From Solimicrobium sp040544425 (lineage in GTDB: Bacteria > Pseudomonadota > Gammaproteobacteria > Burkholderiales > Burkholderiaceae_D): a stretch of DNA of 64,000 bases. The position numbers and the translations under genes were made by a program. The notes under the pieces are model-generated. The model did not search any database. It had not been told where the DNA came from and worked only from the letters and a program-made list of their open reading frames with translations. Of the stretch, positions 62,806 to 64,000 are shown piece after piece. Numbering within the stretch: position 1 is the stretch's first letter; each line of letters begins with the position of its first letter. The stretch lies in assembly GCA_040544425.1 (NCBI GenBank), contig JBEONO010000002.1, forward strand, positions 248,001 to 312,000. Direction: 5' to 3'.

Positions 62806-62874
62806 AGCGCGGTAGGCTAGGACGAAATACCAGCATTTGCGCGGTTGACGCTGGGATTTCGTCCCAGCCGCGCT
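62806..62874. repeat. Long imperfect hairpin after the toxin-antitoxin pair
   Basis: The inner arms GGACGAAATACCAGC (62820-62834) and GCTGGGATTTCGTCC (62850-62864) pair over 15 positions with one mismatch around a 15-base loop. Outer segments extend the structure (GGCT with AGCC; AGCGC with GCGCT). No transposase gene is present. It could be a mobile repeat remnant or an RNA-protecting structure. Confidence 0.75.
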
Positions 62875-62895
62875 GCCCACACCGGGCTATTTTTT
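62875..62895 (+). terminator. Small terminator hairpin with T run
   Basis: GCCC (62875-62878) and GGGC (62884-62887) form a short stem around ACACC, followed by a run of six T (62890-62895). It lies after the HigBA-like operon and its long hairpin. Confidence 0.5.
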
Positions 62896-62897
62896 GA

Positions 62898-63134
62898 TTA
62901 CCTTCGCAGGCAAATTATTTGCAACGGGTGAGTTGAGTAACCAAATATCACAGGGATGGCCAGCACCGCATATATCATCACGCCGACGACAGTTGCAAGT
63001 GCGATCCATATGATCAGGATTTCATTCCAGTTTTTATTATTAGAAGTCTTGTGTGATGAGAGGAAATAGACTAACCAAGAAAAACAAGGAATTCCATTAG
63101 AGACCAAAAGCAGAGAAGCCTCGAAGCCCGCCAA
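62898..63134 (-). CDS. Short membrane ORF, 78 aa, TTG start
   Basis: 78 residues if started at the TTG at 63134; no ATG or GTG is available near the N-terminus. Two hydrophobic helices are evident (about residues 5-24 and 40-67). It begins two bases after the stop of the preceding small membrane ORF, in another frame, so the two may be parts of one disrupted gene or a two-gene unit. Function unknown. Confidence 0.4.
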   Translation of the reverse strand: MAGFEASLLLVSNGIPCFSWLVYFLSSHKTSNNKNWNEILIIWIALATVVGVMIYAVLAIPVIFGYSTHPLQIICLRR

Positions 63135-63136
63135 AT

Positions 63137-63358
63137 CTAATCAAGTAGTCCAATTATTACGAATCGATTTGAACTTTTTATAGAATTCTTTTTGTATTGG
63201 TCGATTAGAAACGGCCAAACAAACAAGTAATCAAAAATGGAATGAGCTTCGCTGGAATTTTCGCGCCTCACATACTTATATAAATAAATGCACGACGCTA
63301 GCAGCATCGCTAAGCCGATTATTAAATAAGAATGCCTGATGAACCAATCAACTCCCAT
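63137..63358 (-). CDS. Short membrane ORF, 73 aa
   Basis: 73 residues from the ATG at 63358 with AGGGAA ahead; a longer frame reaches 63580 but is overlapped by the GFA-family gene. One strong TM helix (about residues 9-25, YLIIGLAMLLASCIYLYKYV), then a charged segment and a weakly hydrophobic FDYLFVWPFLIDQY. No family recognised. Base composition is more AT-rich than the neighbouring housekeeping genes. Confidence 0.45.
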   Translation of the reverse strand: MGVDWFIRHSYLIIGLAMLLASCIYLYKYVRRENSSEAHSIFDYLFVWPFLIDQYKKNSIKSSNRFVIIGLLD

Positions 63359-63548
63359 ATGTTCCCTTTTTTGAAAACCACACGTAAGGCAGCATAGTGC
63401 CGACGGACAGTGAGCATAAGTCGATACACAACCACCGTCCGCCATCCAATTATCACCGGTCAAAGTTTTGGCACAATCTCTACCGGGACCTGCCACGTTA
63501 CAATCTAAAACCAACGCGCAGATCTCAACCAAAAACCAAAACACAGTA

Positions 63549-63935
63549 TCAATCGAAAAACGTCCAGGTATCCGCCCCATCGAAGTGACGAACCGTCACC
63601 AGTTCCTGAAGCCGCGGCTCAAAATTATTCAGATTCACACCGTGCCTGGCTCCCAGCTCTCCTCCTACAGGTTCCCAGTGCGTGACGCAACCACAGGTCT
63701 TGCACCGCACTGTCCGCAGAGTCTTATCGCCACAGACATAATCGACTGTATGCTCCGGGTGGCCTTCGATACGCACGGTTCCAAATGGATAGTAGGACCA
63801 CAGCCCCCCAACCCGCCGACATAATGAACAATTGCATTTGATGGCTGTTTCCGGCATCGAAGGCAAAGTCAGACTCACTGCACCACAGTGACAAGAACCT
63901 TGCAGAGTAAGAGGGTTTGAAATTTCTTCAGCCAT
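63549..63935 (-). CDS. GFA/CENP-V family zinc-binding protein
   Basis: 128 residues. It has the Cys pattern of glutathione-dependent formaldehyde-activating (GFA) domains: GSCHCGAVSLTL (CxC), KCNCSLCRRVGGLW (CxCxxC), and VRCKTCGCVTHWEP (CxxCxC), which bind two zincs. The fold is a small beta-tent; catalysis is uncertain for most members. An alternative assignment is a generic S-(hydroxymethyl)glutathione synthase-like protein. It is a single gene at the right edge; nothing is seen in 63936-64000. Confidence 0.85.
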   Translation of the reverse strand: MAEEISNPLTLQGSCHCGAVSLTLPSMPETAIKCNCSLCRRVGGLWSYYPFGTVRIEGHPEHTVDYVCGDKTLRTVRCKTCGCVTHWEPVGGELGARHGVNLNNFEPRLQELVTVRHFDGADTWTFFD

Positions 63936-64000
63936 GATTCGACTCCTGATTCAATGAGAAATTCTTAAAGTTGTAGCTGTATTTGTTTTATTGATGTGCA

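Overview
The window looks like a chromosomal segment of a betaproteobacterium, most likely Burkholderiales/Oxalobacteraceae-like. This is inferred from gene order (yicC-gmk-rpoZ-spoT with a Ser/Thr phosphatase-kinase pair beside it, rph-rdgB-hemW, lplT opposite alr-radA), the moderate GC content, and the mix of aromatic-CoA and fatty-acyl catabolism genes. No rRNA, tRNA, CRISPR array, complete insertion sequence or prophage was found.

Layout. 1-2.3 kb: tandem paralogous secreted proteins, the first cut by the window edge; the intact one is a lipoprotein with a Gly-rich linker encoded by ten 15-bp repeats. 2.4-12.4 kb: small membrane and YbjQ genes, then a leftward catabolic operon encoding a 2-aminobenzoate-CoA ligase-like enzyme, a fused FAD monooxygenase/old-yellow-enzyme, SDR, MarR regulator, divergent crotonase, acyl-CoA dehydrogenase, RidA and glutaryl-CoA dehydrogenase. 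This reads as aerobic CoA-thioester degradation of anthranilate (abm-type). A perfect inverted repeat lies over its predicted promoter. 12.5-20.1 kb: MerR (CadR/PbrR type), YceI, AidB-like dehydrogenase, MDR reductase, a F-box-like protein with 30-residue repeats, an ANTAR response regulator, a receiver/degenerate-Hpt protein and a GNAT.

20.3-29.3 kb: housekeeping core (hemW, rdgB, rph, PP2C phosphatase, Ser/Thr kinase, yicC, gmk, rpoZ, spoT). 29.3-34.1 kb: proline iminopeptidase, DHA2 exporter, YbdD/CstA. 34.3-38.2 kb: orphan receiver-like protein, hpnD-hpnE, and a pentapeptide-repeat protein with an extra 21-residue repeat. 38.3-44.7 kb: a Pat-like protein acetyltransferase next to a histone-deacetylase-family enzyme, a MscS-type channel and small unknowns. 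44.7-49.6 kb: patatin phospholipase with a Lys/Ala-rich tail, ribA, pirin, an exported protein, a RelB antitoxin beside a nonsense-disrupted RelE, and a redoxin.

49.8-56.3 kb: a cobalamin uptake operon (btuB-btuC-btuD-btuF-cobQ, leftward) behind a cobalamin riboswitch and ended by a good intrinsic terminator. 56.4-61.8 kb: TPR membrane protein, radA, alr, lplT and a secreted unknown. 61.8-64 kb: a HigB/HigA-like toxin-antitoxin pair, a long hairpin, two short membrane ORFs and a GFA/CENP-V-family protein.

The most unusual items are the F-box-like repeat protein (16858-17601), the pentapeptide/21-mer repeat protein (37140-38228), the crotonase that lacks both canonical catalytic glutamates inside the anthranilate-type operon, and the receiver protein whose Hpt-like domain has Asn at the phospho-His position.
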